From Bradyrhizobium sacchari (GTDB lineage Bacteria > Pseudomonadota > Alphaproteobacteria > Rhizobiales > Xanthobacteraceae), in NCBI RefSeq assembly GCF_002068095.1, contig NZ_LWIG01000004.1, positions 1-48,447 on the forward strand: a stretch of 48,447 nt of DNA, given 5' to 3'. Every line of letters begins with the position of its first letter. Positions within the stretch are counted from its first letter, which is position 1. This document shows, piece after piece, positions 35,337 through 43,443 of the stretch. The notes beneath the pieces were generated by a model. It was not told the origin of the DNA. It made no database searches and worked only from the letters and a program-made list of their open reading frames with translations. Position numbers and translations under genes: made by a program.

Positions 35337-35401
35337 GAAAGGCGCATCGCGCGCCTTTCGTTTCGACCGTTACGCGGCGCCGCTGTCATCAGCGGCGCCG
35401 C
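35337..35401 (+). terminator. Two strong hairpins between the tandem solute-binding-protein genes
   Basis: The first stem is GAAAGGCGC/GCGCCTTTC (35337-35359, loop ATCGC) followed by GTTTCG. The second is a perfect 12-bp stem GCGGCGCCGCTG-TCAT-CAGCGGCGCCGC (35374-35401). The T-run is weak, so these may attenuate transcription or stabilise the 3' end of the first message and let copy A be made in excess. A matching hairpin follows copy B. Confidence 0.6.
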
Positions 35402-35434
35402 TCGCCAGCCAGCCGCTCGCCAAGGAGAACTTCA

Positions 35435-37042
35435 ATGTTCGAACTCATGCGTCGGGGGCGTAGGTCGTTCGCCTCCAAACTTGCGCTCTCGGTCGCGGCG
35501 CTTTCGGCACTGGCCTCGCCAGTTCTTGCCGCCGGCAAGACCATCACTGCCGTGATGCATTCGGATCTGCGCATCCTCGATCCGATCTTCACCAGCGCCT
35601 ATATCTCGCGTGACCATGGCTACATGGTCTATGACACGCTGATCGCGACGGATTCGAGCTTCAAGATTCAGCCGCAGATGGCGGATTGGAAGATCTCCGA
35701 CGACAAGCTGACCTACATTTTCACGCTCCGCGATGGTCTGAAGTGGCATGACGGCACGCCCGTCACCGCGGAAGATTGCGTTGCCTCCCTGAAGCGCTGG
35801 GCCGTCGTCGATGGGATGGGGCAGCAGCTGATGCTGTTCACCGCGAGCATCGAGGCGACCGACCCCAAGACCATCACGCTGAAGCTGAAGGAGCCGTACG
35901 CGCTCGTGCTGGAATCGATCGGCAAGCCGTCCTCTCGGGTCGCCTTCATGATGCCGAAGCGTCTCGCCGAGACGCCGGTGGACAAGCAGATCCCCGAGCA
36001 GATCGGCTCCGGCCCCTTCAAATTCGTGCAGGGTGAATTCCAGCCCGGCGTGAAGGCGGTCTACGTCAAGAACACCGACTATGTGCCGCGCAAGGAGCCG
36101 GCGAACTGGACCACCGGCGGCAAGGTGGTGAAGGTCGACCGCGTCGAATGGCTTACGATGCCGGACGCGCAGACGGCGTTGAACGCGCTGCAGTCGGGTG
36201 ACGTCGATTTCATGGAATTTCCCGCTATCGAAATGTTGCCCGCCATTGAAGCCGACAAAGACCTCAAGATCGATATCCTGAACAAGTTCGGATTCCAGAC
36301 GGGTGCACGGATGAACTTCCTTCATCCGCCGTTCGACAACGTCAAGGTCCGCCGCGCCGCGTTCCTCGCGGTCAAGCAGAAGGACGTGCTCGATGCGCTG
36401 ATCGGCAATCCCAAATACTACAAGACTTGTGCTGCGGCCTTCATTTGCGACACGCCGTTCGCGACGGACGTGGGCGGCGAGACCCTTGCGAAGGGCGGCG
36501 ACATGGCTGCGGCCCGGAAGGCGCTCGCCGAGTCCGGGTATGACGGGACACCGGTCGTGCTGATGGCGCCGGGCGATGTGCTGACGCTGAAGGCTCAACC
36601 GATCGTGGTGGCCCAGCAGCTGCGCGAAGCCGGCTTCAAGGTCGACCTGCAGGCGACCGACTGGCAGACGGTGGTGAGCCGCCGCGCCAGCCAGAAGTCT
36701 CCGAAGGAGGGCGGCTGGAACATGTTCATCACCAACTGGGTCAGCGCCGACGTTGACAATCCGATCTCCAACGTCGCCGTCGGCGGGCAGGGCAAGAAGG
36801 GCGGCTGGTTCGGCTGGGCGGAGGACGCCAAGATCGAGCAGCTCAAGGACGCCTTCGTTCGCGCGACCTCGGCGGAGGATCAGAAGAAGATCGCGGCCGA
36901 GATCCAGAAGGAAGCTTACGACCAGGTGCTTTATATGCCGCTGGGTCAATATCAGGCACCGAGCGCGTGGCGGAAGTCACTCACCGGCGTGCTCGACGGC
37001 CCGGCAACCCCGGTGTTCTGGAACATCGACAAATCAGAGTAG
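35435..37042 (+). CDS. ABC transporter solute-binding protein, family 5 (peptide type), copy B
   Basis: A 535-residue paralogue of the preceding gene, by eye about 85% identical, with the same Sec signal peptide (MFELMRRGRRSFASKLALSV, ending SPVLAA) and domain layout. Differences cluster around residues 260-285, where copy A has ENLPYDMLPVLEANKEITIE and copy B has EFPAIEMLPAIEADKDLKID; most of the rest is unchanged. This suggests a tandem duplication followed by selective change in a ligand-facing patch, giving the importer a wider ligand range. AAGGAG lies 7 bp before the ATG at 35435. The terminator hairpin after it resembles the hairpin after copy A. Confidence 0.95.
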   Translation: MFELMRRGRRSFASKLALSVAALSALASPVLAAGKTITAVMHSDLRILDPIFTSAYISRDHGYMVYDTLIATDSSFKIQPQMADWKISDDKLTYIFTLRDGLKWHDGTPVTAEDCVASLKRWAVVDGMGQQLMLFTASIEATDPKTITLKLKEPYALVLESIGKPSSRVAFMMPKRLAETPVDKQIPEQIGSGPFKFVQGEFQPGVKAVYVKNTDYVPRKEPANWTTGGKVVKVDRVEWLTMPDAQTALNALQSGDVDFMEFPAIEMLPAIEADKDLKIDILNKFGFQTGARMNFLHPPFDNVKVRRAAFLAVKQKDVLDALIGNPKYYKTCAAAFICDTPFATDVGGETLAKGGDMAAARKALAESGYDGTPVVLMAPGDVLTLKAQPIVVAQQLREAGFKVDLQATDWQTVVSRRASQKSPKEGGWNMFITNWVSADVDNPISNVAVGGQGKKGGWFGWAEDAKIEQLKDAFVRATSAEDQKKIAAEIQKEAYDQVLYMPLGQYQAPSAWRKSLTGVLDGPATPVFWNIDKSE

Positions 37043-37097
37043 GGCGAAGGCGCGGCCTCGCGCCTTTCGTTCCGAACGTTACGCCAACGTTACGCCG

Positions 37098-37131
37098 CGG
37101 TGCCGCTGTCGTCAGCGGCGCCGTTTTCGTT
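37098..37131 (+). terminator. Rho-independent-type terminator after solute-binding protein B
   Basis: The 11-bp stem CGGTGCCGCTG/CAGCGGCGCCG (one G-T pair, loop TCGT) is followed by TTTTCGTTTG. It is related in sequence to the hairpin at 35374, so the 3' region was duplicated with the gene. A short direct repeat, AACGTTACGCC twice, lies just before it (37076-37096). Confidence 0.72.
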
Positions 37132-37218
37132 TGTTGCTCTTGCGTGGCTTGAGATGGCGGGCCGCTTTTTAACTCTTCCAGTTTCTAATTGTTGCTATTT
37201 GTTTCCATCCTGAAATAG

Positions 37219-38886
37219 ATGTGGCGTCTCAACGCATCATTTTCCTTGTCCCATTTGCGTCCCGTGCCGTTCGATTTTGCATTCCAGGCGATGGCCGAAC
37301 GGTCCGATCGTGCGCCGGCGCGATGGCGCCGCCCGTTCCTGCATTGGCTGAGCGCAGTCGAGGCAGGCTGGGCCGTGCCGCTTCTCCTCGCCTGCTTCGT
37401 CGCGATCTGGACGCTTTACCTCGTCATCGCTTATGCCGGCGGCGGCCTGCATCCGGATACGCTCGAAGCCTGGGCCGTTGGCCGGAATTTCGCCTTTGGC
37501 TATCAGAAACATCCGCCGCTGATGGGGTGGGTTACGGCGGCATGGACCTCCGTGTTTCCGCTCAGCGACTGGTCGCTGCAATTGATGGCGATGGCCAATG
37601 CCGGGCTCGCGCTGTTCTTCGTCGACCTGATCTCGCGGCAGTTCGTGACCGGGCACAAGCGCGTGCTGGTGCTGCTGCTGTTGATGTTGACGCCGGCCTA
37701 TCAATTCCATGCCCAGCGCTTCAACGCCAATGCGGTGCTGCTCGCGACCTGGCCGCTGGCGACGTATTGCTTCCTGCGCGCATTCGAGACGCGCGCCGCG
37801 TTGTGGGCGGCTGCGGCGGGATCCACGACGGCGCTGGCGATGATCGGCAAATATTACTCGATCTTCCTCGTCGCGAGCTTCGTCTTTGCCGCGCTGGCGC
37901 ACCCGGGGCGGCGCGCCTATTTTTCCTCCGCTTCGCCCTGGATCTCGGTCGTCGTCGGGCTCGCGGCGCTGTCACCGCATCTGTATTGGCTCGCGACGAC
38001 GGGCGCATCGACCTTCACCTATGCGCTGGCCCACGCAAACGGCAACGTCGTGAGCTCGCTCGGTGAGGTCAGAAACTTCCTGCTGGGGCTGGCGGCGGCC
38101 ATGAGCGTGTCGGCTGTGTGCTGGGCGCTGATCGCCGGCACGCGGCTGAAGCAGTTTCCGGCGGATTTTGCCGCGATGAGCCCGGGCCTACGACTTCTCT
38201 TCTTCATCGCGATCGGAACGATCGCGCTGCCGGTGCTGACGTCGCTCGCGATGGGGACAGATCTGCCGTCGCTGTGGGCGTTGCAGGGGCTATTTCTTGT
38301 GGTCGTGCTCGTGGTCTGCGGCGCCCGCTATCCGATCGAGCGCTTCCACACCGTCAACGTCACAGTGATCGTGGCCATCGTCGCGCTCGCGGCAGTTCTG
38401 GTCGCGGCTCCGATCCATGCCATTTACCGCAACAAGCACGGCTACGAAGAAGGGCGGAATTTCTACGCACAGGCGGCTGACAGGGCGACGCACGAGTGGC
38501 GCGAGCTGACCGGGGAGCCGCTCAGCATCGTGACCGGCGACGACGCGCTGACCTTCGCCACGGCATTCTACAGCCCCGACCATCCGCGGCATGCGCGCCC
38601 GCTGGTGTATCAATACCCCTGGGGCGTGCCGCGCAAAGCCATGGCGGATGGCGGTTGGGCCGCGCTCTGTTTCCACGACCAGGATCTTTGCCGCGGGTGG
38701 ATCGAGTGGGTGTCACCCCAGGCCGGACCCTCGGTCAGGCGCGAGTTCACTGTGCAGGCTTCACTGTGGGGCCGACCCGGCCTGACGCGGCAGATGATCC
38801 TGCTGATGGTGCCGTCTCGCGGCGAGCGGGCCGCGCCCGAGAGCGCCGCCAACGATTTCAGCGCGAGCAGGCGAGCTGCGGAGTAG
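37219..38886 (+). CDS. Glycosyltransferase family 39 (ArnT-like) membrane protein
   Basis: A 555-residue polytopic inner-membrane protein (about 10-12 segments) with the GT39 signature AGGGLHPDTLEAWAVGRNFA followed by FGYQKHPPLMGWVTAAWTS, whose acidic residue is the probable catalytic base. Such enzymes move a sugar from a polyprenyl-phosphate donor to lipid A, cell-wall glycan or protein on the periplasmic side. A soluble C-terminal part (~400-555) follows the helices. The start is either ATG 37219 or ATG 37291 (MAERSDRAPARWR); the latter has a slightly better AGG. It stands alone after the solute-binding-protein terminator. Other GT-C proteins are encoded from 42 kb on. Confidence 0.88.
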   Translation: MWRLNASFSLSHLRPVPFDFAFQAMAERSDRAPARWRRPFLHWLSAVEAGWAVPLLLACFVAIWTLYLVIAYAGGGLHPDTLEAWAVGRNFAFGYQKHPPLMGWVTAAWTSVFPLSDWSLQLMAMANAGLALFFVDLISRQFVTGHKRVLVLLLLMLTPAYQFHAQRFNANAVLLATWPLATYCFLRAFETRAALWAAAAGSTTALAMIGKYYSIFLVASFVFAALAHPGRRAYFSSASPWISVVVGLAALSPHLYWLATTGASTFTYALAHANGNVVSSLGEVRNFLLGLAAAMSVSAVCWALIAGTRLKQFPADFAAMSPGLRLLFFIAIGTIALPVLTSLAMGTDLPSLWALQGLFLVVVLVVCGARYPIERFHTVNVTVIVAIVALAAVLVAAPIHAIYRNKHGYEEGRNFYAQAADRATHEWRELTGEPLSIVTGDDALTFATAFYSPDHPRHARPLVYQYPWGVPRKAMADGGWAALCFHDQDLCRGWIEWVSPQAGPSVRREFTVQASLWGRPGLTRQMILLMVPSRGERAAPESAANDFSASRRAAE

Positions 38887-38894
38887 GCGCGCGC

Positions 38895-39035
38895 TCAGCA
38901 ATGACTGTCGCGCACCTGCTCGAGCCCTTCGCTGGCGAAAGGTGCAGTGAACGCGGCCTGCTCCGCATTCGGCTCGGGCCGCTTTGCGTCCGTCGGCTCC
39001 GAGGCGTGGCGGTCTTTGCGGAGTTCCAGTTCCAT
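38895..39035 (-). CDS. Possible small protein (46 aa), unassigned
   Basis: On the minus strand ATG 39035 opens a 46-codon frame (MELELRKDRHASEPTDAKRP... ending RDSHC) with an AAAGG about 10 bp upstream. The product is charged, soluble and without recognisable motifs. It lies between the convergent GT39 gene and the Bcr/CflA exporter, 54 bp after the latter's stop on the same strand. Codon use looks plausible for this genome, but the frame is short and may be chance. Confidence 0.35.
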   Translation of the reverse strand: MELELRKDRHASEPTDAKRPEPNAEQAAFTAPFASEGLEQVRDSHC

Positions 39036-39089
39036 TGTTGCGGCCTTTCGAATTGCTGCGGTACAACATCAAGGCCACCGTGAAGTTCC

Positions 39090-40349
39090 TCAGGTCACGG
39101 GACGATGATGCGGCTTGAACAGCCGTCCTTTCTCCACCACCAGCACGATTCCGAGCGCAGCCAGCGTCGACAGGAAGAAGCCGATCGAGAACGGCAGCAG
39201 CGTGCCGTCAAAGCTCTGGCCGATCGCCATGCCGACCACGATGCCGATCAGGGTCGTGATCGAGCCGTAGAGCGATGAAGCGGTGCCGGCGATGTGGCCC
39301 TGCGGCTCCATGGCCAGCGCGGTGAAGTTCGCGACCATCATGCCAAACGAGAACATCATCAGCGCCGAGAGCACCATGAACAGGGCAAGCGGCAGCACAC
39401 CGAGGCTTTCCGTCAGCAGCATCACGCCCGCTACGACCGTGTAGAGCGTCAGCGCGCCGTGCGAGATCACGCGCATGCCGAGCCGTCCGACCAGCTGCGC
39501 GTTGAGGAAGCCCGCCACAGCCGTACCGGCCGCGATCGCAGCGAAAGCGATCGGAAAATAGCGGCCGAGGTGATAGATGCCGGTGAAAACCTGCTGGGCG
39601 CAGAACACGTAGGCAAAGAGCGCGCCGATGACGCTGCCGGCGGCTGTCGCATAGCCGATGGTCTGGCGGTTGGTCACGGTCTGGCGAAAGGCCGAGAGCA
39701 CATCGGCGGGCGCGAGCGACCTGCGCTCCGATTCGGGAAGGGTTTCAGGCAGCCGCAGCACGCACCATGCGAGCGCGAGCAGGCCATAGAGCATCAGCAC
39801 GACGAAGATGCCGCGCCAGGCCGTCACCAGCAGCACGGCCTGTCCGAATGACGGCGCGATCACGGGCACCGCAATGAACACCATCATCGCGAGCGACATC
39901 ACGCTCGCCATGCGGCGGCCGACATAGCAGTCGCGCACGATCGAGGTCGCGATCACGCGCGTTGCCGAGGTGCCGAGCCCTTGCAGCGCGCGCGCCAGCA
40001 GCAGCGTCTCGAACGAGGGCGCGGCAACCGCGAGCACGCTCGCCACCGCATAGACCGCCATGCCGCCGAGCAGCACCGGACGGCGACCGAAGCGGTCGGA
40101 CAACGGCCCCATGACGAACTGACCGGCGCCGAAGCCGATCAGGAAGGTCGACAGCACGAGCTGGAGTTGATTGGCGACGGGAATGCTGAACGCCGTCCCG
40201 ATATTGGGCAGAGCCGGCAGCATCATGTCCATCGCAAGCGGATTGAGCGCCATGATGGACGCAATCACGATAACGAATTCGGGAAAACCCATGGGCCGGT
40301 GTCCCGAGGACACCCAACCGTCGGCATTGACGTCGGACAAGAAGCTCAC
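39090..40349 (-). CDS. MFS multidrug exporter, Bcr/CflA family
   Basis: A 419-residue polytopic protein with 12 predicted segments. It carries the Bcr/CflA signatures ALNPLAMDMMLPALPNIG in TM1, GQFVMGPLSDRFGRRPVLLG in the TM2-3 loop, and RALQGLGTSATRVIATSIVR in TM4-5. It exports drugs or metabolites with proton antiport. The start used is GTG 40349 (MSFLSDVNADGW); ATG 40292 (MGFPEFVIVIAS) is an alternative that leaves a very short N-terminus. It lies 142 bp downstream of the TetR gene on the same strand, so the regulator may control it. Confidence 0.92.
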   Translation of the reverse strand: MSFLSDVNADGWVSSGHRPMGFPEFVIVIASIMALNPLAMDMMLPALPNIGTAFSIPVANQLQLVLSTFLIGFGAGQFVMGPLSDRFGRRPVLLGGMAVYAVASVLAVAAPSFETLLLARALQGLGTSATRVIATSIVRDCYVGRRMASVMSLAMMVFIAVPVIAPSFGQAVLLVTAWRGIFVVLMLYGLLALAWCVLRLPETLPESERRSLAPADVLSAFRQTVTNRQTIGYATAAGSVIGALFAYVFCAQQVFTGIYHLGRYFPIAFAAIAAGTAVAGFLNAQLVGRLGMRVISHGALTLYTVVAGVMLLTESLGVLPLALFMVLSALMMFSFGMMVANFTALAMEPQGHIAGTASSLYGSITTLIGIVVGMAIGQSFDGTLLPFSIGFFLSTLAALGIVLVVEKGRLFKPHHRPVT

Positions 40350-40491
40350 CTCTGAAATTCAGGGCTTTTTCTAGCGGTTATGCTGCGGCGCACAACCCAT
40401 GTTTCGGGATGGCTGTCAGGCAGGACGACGGCGGACACGAGTTGGTGAGGTCGCCCGCCACTCCGGCCGCGGCGTCGAGGTTAAGGGCGGC

Positions 40492-41076
40492 TTAAGGCCG
40501 ACGGTTCTGAGCTGATTCGACCAGGCCAAGCGCCAATTGTCCCGCGGTCTCCACGTAATCCAGGTCGCGATGGATCAGCATCACGGTCGTGGCGCCGTCG
40601 AGCAGGATCACGATCTGGCGCGCGAGCGCCGCGGCATCGGCAACGCCGTGGCCCTGCAATTCCGTTGCGAGCCAGGCTTCGAAGCGCTTCTTGTGCGCCG
40701 CCCCGGCCTTGACCGCAGGATGTGCCGGGGTGTTCGCGAGCTCGGCGATGGTGCGGAGGAATCCGCAGCCGCGCCAGCGCGGCGTGTTCACGGAGCGTCC
40801 GAGCTTGGTGAAGAGACCGCGGACCTTGTCGGCGGCGCCGCCGTCGGTCTCCGCGAACCAGCGCATGTAAAGCTCCAGCGTCGGCTGGTCCCTGGCCGCG
40901 ATGGTTTCGGCGACGAGCTCGTCCTTGCTGGTGAAATGATAATAGAGCGTCTTCTTGGTGACGCCGGCCGTCTCGGCGACGGCATCCATGCTCACCGCCT
41001 TGATGCCTTCGCCATAGAACAGGCGCGTCGCGGCAACGACGATCTGCTCCCGCGTGCTGTCACCGCTTCTCGACAT
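40492..41076 (-). CDS. TetR/AcrR family transcriptional regulator
   Basis: A 194-residue repressor with an N-terminal helix-turn-helix (TREQIVVAATRLFYGEGIKA and VAETAGVTKKTLYYHFTSKD) and a variable C-terminal ligand domain. ATG 41076 is the family start; the extended frame to 41208 crosses the operator. A perfect inverted repeat begins 10 bp upstream of the ATG and should be its own operator, controlling this gene and the divergent enoyl-CoA hydratase. The Bcr/CflA exporter gene downstream on the same strand is a likely target, with drug-like or acyl inducers possible. Confidence 0.94.
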   Translation of the reverse strand: MSRSGDSTREQIVVAATRLFYGEGIKAVSMDAVAETAGVTKKTLYYHFTSKDELVAETIAARDQPTLELYMRWFAETDGGAADKVRGLFTKLGRSVNTPRWRGCGFLRTIAELANTPAHPAVKAGAAHKKRFEAWLATELQGHGVADAAALARQIVILLDGATTVMLIHRDLDYVETAGQLALGLVESAQNRRP

Positions 41077-41085
41077 GGCCTCAAA

Positions 41086-41109
41086 TGTATACTGCCTAGT
41101 GAGTATACA
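41086..41109. promoter_or_regulatory. TetR-type operator, perfect 8-bp inverted repeat
   Basis: TGTATACT-GCCTAGTG-AGTATACA is a perfect palindrome (8+8+8) in the 89-bp divergent region between tetR and the enoyl-CoA hydratase gene. Its size and position fit a TetR dimer site that would block both promoters. Binding by this regulator is inferred from context. Confidence 0.75.
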
Positions 41110-41165
41110 CGGCAAGGCCGCTGTGGCTGACTTCCGCGCCTGTTCGACCTGGAAGGAGCCTGCAC

Positions 41166-41945
41166 TTGTCCGATCTCGTCCTCGCGCAGACGCGCGGCGC
41201 CGTTGCACTGCTGACGTTCAATCGCCCCAACAAGCTCAACGCGCTGAGCTACGCCCTCATCGACCGTCTGATGACGACCCTCGACCGCATCGAGGACGAC
41301 GCCAGTGTTCGTGCCGTCGTGCTGACCGGGGCAGGCGACCGGGCCTTCTCGGCCGGCGCCGACATCGCCGAATTCTCGGAGAGCGTGAAAGCCGGGCCCG
41401 ATGCCGCGGTGAAGGCGTTCGTGCGGCGCGGCCAGGCGATGACGGCGCGCCTGGAGGCGTTTCCGAAGCCGGTCATCGCTGCGGTCAACGGCATCGCCTT
41501 CGGCGGCGGCTGCGAGATCACGGAAGCCGTGCATCTTGCCGTCGCGAGCGAGCGGGCAAGCTTCGCCAAGCCGGAGATTGCCATCGGCATCACGCCGACC
41601 TTTGGCGGCACCCAGCGCCTGCCGCGGCTCGCGGGCCGGAAGCGTGCGCTGGAACACCTGCTGACGGGAGATTCCTTTTCTCCACAACGAGCCGTCGAGA
41701 TGGGATTGGTCAACCGCGTCGTGCCGCACGAGCAGCTCATGGACGCCACCTTCGCGCTGGCGGGTCGCATCGTCAGGCATTCGCAGCTGGCGGTCGCCCG
41801 GGTCATCACCGCCACCACGCGGGGCCTCAACGTCTCCATCTCCGAAGGCCTTGCCATCGAGGGGGAGCAGTTCGCGCGCATGGCGGCGACACAGGATACG
41901 CGCGAAGCGCTCGACGCCTGGCTGGCCGCACGCGCGTCGCGGTAG
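41166..41945 (+). CDS. Enoyl-CoA hydratase (crotonase family), TTG start
   Basis: A 259-residue crotonase with FNRPNKLNALSYALIDRLM, the oxyanion-hole segment DRAFSAGADIAEF, PVIAAVNGIAFGGGCEITEA, and AKPEIAIGITPTFGGTQRLP with the catalytic Glu position. It hydrates enoyl-CoA in fatty-acid or related catabolism. Translation most likely starts at TTG 41166 because AAGGAG (41153-41158) lies exactly 7 bp upstream and the protein then begins MSDLVLAQTRGAV. It is divergent from tetR over the shared operator, so it is likely TetR-repressed. Confidence 0.92.
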   Translation: MSDLVLAQTRGAVALLTFNRPNKLNALSYALIDRLMTTLDRIEDDASVRAVVLTGAGDRAFSAGADIAEFSESVKAGPDAAVKAFVRRGQAMTARLEAFPKPVIAAVNGIAFGGGCEITEAVHLAVASERASFAKPEIAIGITPTFGGTQRLPRLAGRKRALEHLLTGDSFSPQRAVEMGLVNRVVPHEQLMDATFALAGRIVRHSQLAVARVITATTRGLNVSISEGLAIEGEQFARMAATQDTREALDAWLAARASR

Positions 41946-42120
41946 GGGGCGTGGCGACGGTTTCGCCGCCGTCTCAGCCGGGGCCGGCAACCAGCCATTC
42001 ACCATAAGATCGCGGACGCCGCATCGGGGAGATGAATCCGCAACTCATCCTGTCCATTGTGGGCCCGATGGGGCGCCGCGCAGGCGCCCCGAGGGAACCC
42101 ACCAAGGCAGGTATTTCGCG

Positions 42121-43443
42121 ATGTCCGACGTGACCGGCATAGCACGAGGATTGGGCCCCTCGCTTGACACGAGCGCAGGGCGAAACACCTGGCTTGCCTG
42201 GCTCATCGGGCTGACGGCGCTGCTGGTGCTCGGCAATCTTGTCAGCGACGGCTCAATTCCCCTGAATTACGGCTGGGATGTTCGCGTCAATTGCGCCGCG
42301 GTCGATGCCTATGCCGACGGGCTCGATCCCTATTTCGTCAAGAATTTGAAGGGCACCAGGTTTTCCTACCCCTATCTGCCTGTGACGCTCGACGTGTTTC
42401 GTCCCCTCTGCGCGGGCGGTGTCCTCGTCGCTCATCACATGAGCCTATACCTCGTGCTCGCCGTGCTCTGCGCCCTGGCCCTTCCGGGTCTTGGCCCGAC
42501 GCGCACCAGCCCGCGCGATGTTGCGCTCAGGCTGCTCTGCGTGTTCGGTGCGTTCCTCGGCTTCGAGTGGGTCTGGGCGTCGGGGAATTTCGCGATCCTG
42601 GGCGGCGTGCTGACCGCAGTCGCGCTGAGGCTTCTGCTTTCGCCGGCCTCCGGCGCATGGGACCGCGGCTTCGCCTTGCGCGTCGGCGGTGCCGCGCTGC
42701 TTGGTCTCGTGACCTCTTTCAAGCTGGTGTTCTGTCCCGTGATCGCCGCGCTCTATTTCCTGCCGCTGCCGCGCGCGCGCAAGCTGGCGCTGGTCGCGGT
42801 GGCCGCGTTCGGCTTCGCATTGCCGATCCTGATCTCGAGGCTGTTCTACGCCGACCTGTTCTCGAGCTGGCTGGGTGTGCTGACGAAGCAGATCCCCGAT
42901 CAGCATGTCGTCGAGCTCATGGAAAACAATCCGTCGCTGCTGCTGCTGGCGCGCAGCCTCCTGGAGCAAGTCGGGCTAGGCGACAGCAAGCCGGTGATGT
43001 TCGCGACCTATGGGATCGCAGCGCTCGCAATCGTGCTCGTGCCGTTCGTCCTGTCCGTCCTGCGCGAGGTCGGCAGCGGACCGGTTCGGGAAGGGGAATC
43101 GCTTCTGGCGCGGCTCGATCGCTGGCTGATCGAGCATCCCCGCGTCGCCACGCGCGTCACCGTGCTCGCGATGTTTGCGCTCTATGTCAGCTCGCCCCGC
43201 CTCAAGGAATATGCCTTCTTCGAGCTCGCGGTCTATGCCGCGGTTCTCATCGCCGATCTTCCGTCCCTGGCACTCGCCGCCATGCTCAGCGTCGGTCTGC
43301 TCGCTCCCGGCATGGTCTCGATTTCGGGACACACGGTGGAGGGCGGCTTCATCCTCCTCATCGTCGCGCTGGCAACCTTCTGGATCCTGCTGCTGGATTT
43401 TCGCGCGGAGCCGATGCGACTTGAGCCGCGGGACGCGCGTTGA
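42121..43443 (+). CDS. GT87-family (DUF2029) membrane glycosyltransferase, copy A
   Basis: A 440-residue polytopic protein. A first membrane segment (WLAWLIGLTALLVLGNLVSD) is followed by the family signature YGWDVRVNCAAVDAYADGLD-PYFVKN, whose acidic residue is the putative catalytic base, then YPYLPVTLDVFRPLCAGG and about eight more helices. The GT87 family (with mannosyltransferase members) uses polyprenyl-phosphate sugars on the outer face of the membrane. ATG 42121 (MSDVTGIARG) follows AAGGCAGG. Its TGA overlaps the ATG of a second, similar gene. Confidence 0.88.
   Translation: MSDVTGIARGLGPSLDTSAGRNTWLAWLIGLTALLVLGNLVSDGSIPLNYGWDVRVNCAAVDAYADGLDPYFVKNLKGTRFSYPYLPVTLDVFRPLCAGGVLVAHHMSLYLVLAVLCALALPGLGPTRTSPRDVALRLLCVFGAFLGFEWVWASGNFAILGGVLTAVALRLLLSPASGAWDRGFALRVGGAALLGLVTSFKLVFCPVIAALYFLPLPRARKLALVAVAAFGFALPILISRLFYADLFSSWLGVLTKQIPDQHVVELMENNPSLLLLARSLLEQVGLGDSKPVMFATYGIAALAIVLVPFVLSVLREVGSGPVREGESLLARLDRWLIEHPRVATRVTVLAMFALYVSSPRLKEYAFFELAVYAAVLIADLPSLALAAMLSVGLLAPGMVSISGHTVEGGFILLIVALATFWILLLDFRAEPMRLEPRDAR

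Noticed and set aside
40492..41208. Longer TetR frame (238 codons)
   Set aside because: The extra N-terminus crosses the palindromic operator and precedes the normal helix-turn-helix start at ATG 41076.
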